64,000 nt of DNA, taken from Ciceribacter sp. L1K22 (GTDB taxonomy: Bacteria > Pseudomonadota > Alphaproteobacteria > Rhizobiales > Rhizobiaceae). Below, piece by piece: positions 63,202 through 64,000 of the stretch (position 1 is the stretch's first letter; every line of letters starts with the position of its first letter). The DNA lies in the NCBI RefSeq assembly GCF_017599385.1, contig NZ_JAGFPK010000001.1, forward strand, positions 870,177-934,176. Direction: 5' to 3'. The notes beneath the pieces were generated by a model that did not search any database, was not told the origin of the DNA, and worked only from the letters and a program-made list of their open reading frames with translations. The position numbers were made by a program, and so were the translations under genes.

Positions 63202-63867
63202 CTAGTCGATCGTGACCGCCAGCACGCGACTGATTTCGGTCAGCGACCGGCCTGACTGGCTTCGCCACGTGTTGAAGGCCTGCTGAACCGCCGCCATGTC
63301 CCGCGCCGAACTCGGGACCTTGTCGACCACGCCTTCCGCGATCAAGCGGTTCACGACGCTTTGCGACAGGATGAAACTCTCCAGGCCGGAGAACCGCAGG
63401 AAATACTGCCCTGTATTGCCGCCCAGCCTGGCGCCGCGCTTTTTCAGGAGATCCAGCAGTCCAACATAGTTCTCCGACGGCCAATCGGCGAAGAACCTGC
63501 CGGCGCTTCCATGTTCCGTCGCGATATCCGCGATGAACCGTGCGTTCTCCTGAACCGCCCTGATCTTCGGACCATGCCGCACAATCCGGCTGTCGGAAAC
63601 GAGCCGCTCGAAATCCTCGTCGTGCAGCATGGCACATCGACCGATATCGAAGCCGTCGAAGGCAGCCTCGAACCCTGGCCACATGGCCTCCACGACCTTC
63701 CAGTTGAATCCGGACTGGAAGATGCACTTGGTCATCAGTGCCAGGAAACGGTCGTCCGGCGTGGCGATGATCTCTGTCCTCGGCTTTGGAAACTGCAGCG
63801 TCGCTTCCAGCTCGGCGGCACCCTTGCGCTCAACCGCCATCGCCCACAACTCATCGAACGTCCGCAT
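63202..63867 (-). CDS. Tag-like glycosylase without the zinc site
   Basis: A 221-residue protein. FQSGFNWKVVEAMWPGFEAAFDGFD matches the tag motif FQSGLSWLTILRKREAFRDAFAGFD, and LHDEDFERLVSDSRIVRHGPKIRAVQENARFI matches the tag stretch around VRHRGKI. The N-terminal Cys/His and C-terminal His/Cys zinc ligands of Tag are absent. It is probably a divergent helix-hairpin-helix glycosylase; its base specificity is unknown. Convergent with tag, almost stop to stop. Confidence 0.75.
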   Translation of the reverse strand: MRTFDELWAMAVERKGAAELEATLQFPKPRTEIIATPDDRFLALMTKCIFQSGFNWKVVEAMWPGFEAAFDGFDIGRCAMLHDEDFERLVSDSRIVRHGPKIRAVQENARFIADIATEHGSAGRFFADWPSENYVGLLDLLKKRGARLGGNTGQYFLRFSGLESFILSQSVVNRLIAEGVVDKVPSSARDMAAVQQAFNTWRSQSGRSLTEISRVLAVTID

Positions 63868-63889
63868 GTCTCCCCCTCTTTGACGATAG

Positions 63890-64000
63890 TTAGCGAAGCT
63901 GTTCGATCAGGTCGGGCAGTTCACCCAGATGGCCGATCTCCCGAAAACGGGGGGCATCGGCGGGTTTGTCCACATGCTCCAACACCCAGGTCAGTTCGTG
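63890..64000 (-). CDS. HAD-type hydrolase, 3' end only (cut by window edge)
   Basis: The last 36 codons are read leftward and end in TAA at 63890-63892. They encode HELTWVLEH, PADAPRFREIGHL and GELPDLIEQL, resembling the C-terminal end of a HAD-superfamily phosphatase common in rhizobia. None of the catalytic motifs is inside the window, so the assignment is weak. Confidence 0.4.
   Translation of the reverse strand, partial: HELTWVLEHVDKPADAPRFREIGHLGELPDLIEQLR

Noticed and set aside
1..64000. CRISPR arrays, insertion sequences, prophage or integration sites
   Set aside because: No regularly spaced repeats, transposase, integrase or phage structural motifs were found; the single tRNA gene shows no duplicated 3' end nearby.

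Overview
The window looks like chromosomal DNA of a Rhizobiaceae-type alphaproteobacterium (Agrobacterium/Rhizobium/Shinella/Ensifer neighbourhood). The reasons are the high G+C, the aquaglyceroporin-type arsenic operon arsR-aqpS-arsC-arsH, an F1FO-ATPase zeta inhibitor subunit, a mannosylfructose-type synthase/phosphatase pair, a glcDEF operon, DUF1127 and DUF3422 proteins, and many 4-base ATGA gene overlaps. No species is claimed. I see no prophage, insertion sequence, CRISPR array or origin; coding density is high and no gene-free stretch exceeds about 300 bases.

Layout. 1-5.8 kb: the 5' end of a CysQ-like gene (left edge), then a terminal oxidase cluster read leftward (coxB, fused subunit I/III ctaD, a small membrane protein), a DUF2231 membrane protein on the other strand, and copD-like and ctaG genes. 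5.8-9.8 kb: arsenic resistance, with two arsR genes that each appear to have their promoter directly against the start codon, and an MFS exporter after the second. 9.8-17.5 kb: seven tightly coupled minus-strand genes (dihydrolipoamide-dehydrogenase-like flavoprotein, CDP-alcohol phosphatidyltransferase, TVP38, YnjB/YnjC/YnjD-type ABC importer, SelD-associated flavoprotein), a recurrent set of unknown purpose. 17.6-25.8 kb: a LuxR-hydrolase fusion divergent from an AraC regulator, then a three-gene envelope operon around a 1085-residue secreted von Willebrand A protein.

25.9-38 kb: tRNA-Gln, ppx/gppA-rlmE, a VOC protein, an MFS pump, a metallo-beta-lactamase-fold hydrolase, ATPase inhibitor zeta, guaB, a MAPEG protein, dienelactone hydrolase, an alcohol dehydrogenase behind a perfect FNR/FixK-type box, and TetR and LysR regulators. 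38-50 kb: DUF1127, a large chemoreceptor with a C-terminal pentapeptide, a DUF937-like protein, gshA, rsmE, a Pit phosphate transporter behind a Pho-box-like site, a Nudix hydrolase, and the disaccharide-phosphate synthase/phosphatase pair. 50-64 kb: a GntR regulator, DUF3422, an Fsr-type MFS pump with AraC, a LysR regulator, glcD-glcE-(small membrane gene)-glcF, exported proteins, tandem L,D-transpeptidases, two convergent Tag-family glycosylases (one without the zinc site), and a truncated HAD gene at the right edge.

The least explained parts are the seven-gene ABC/flavoprotein/lipid operon, the von Willebrand A operon with three cysteine-paired modules, and the LuxR-hydrolase fusion that lacks its catalytic histidine. 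Functions are read from motifs and family memory; no database search was run.
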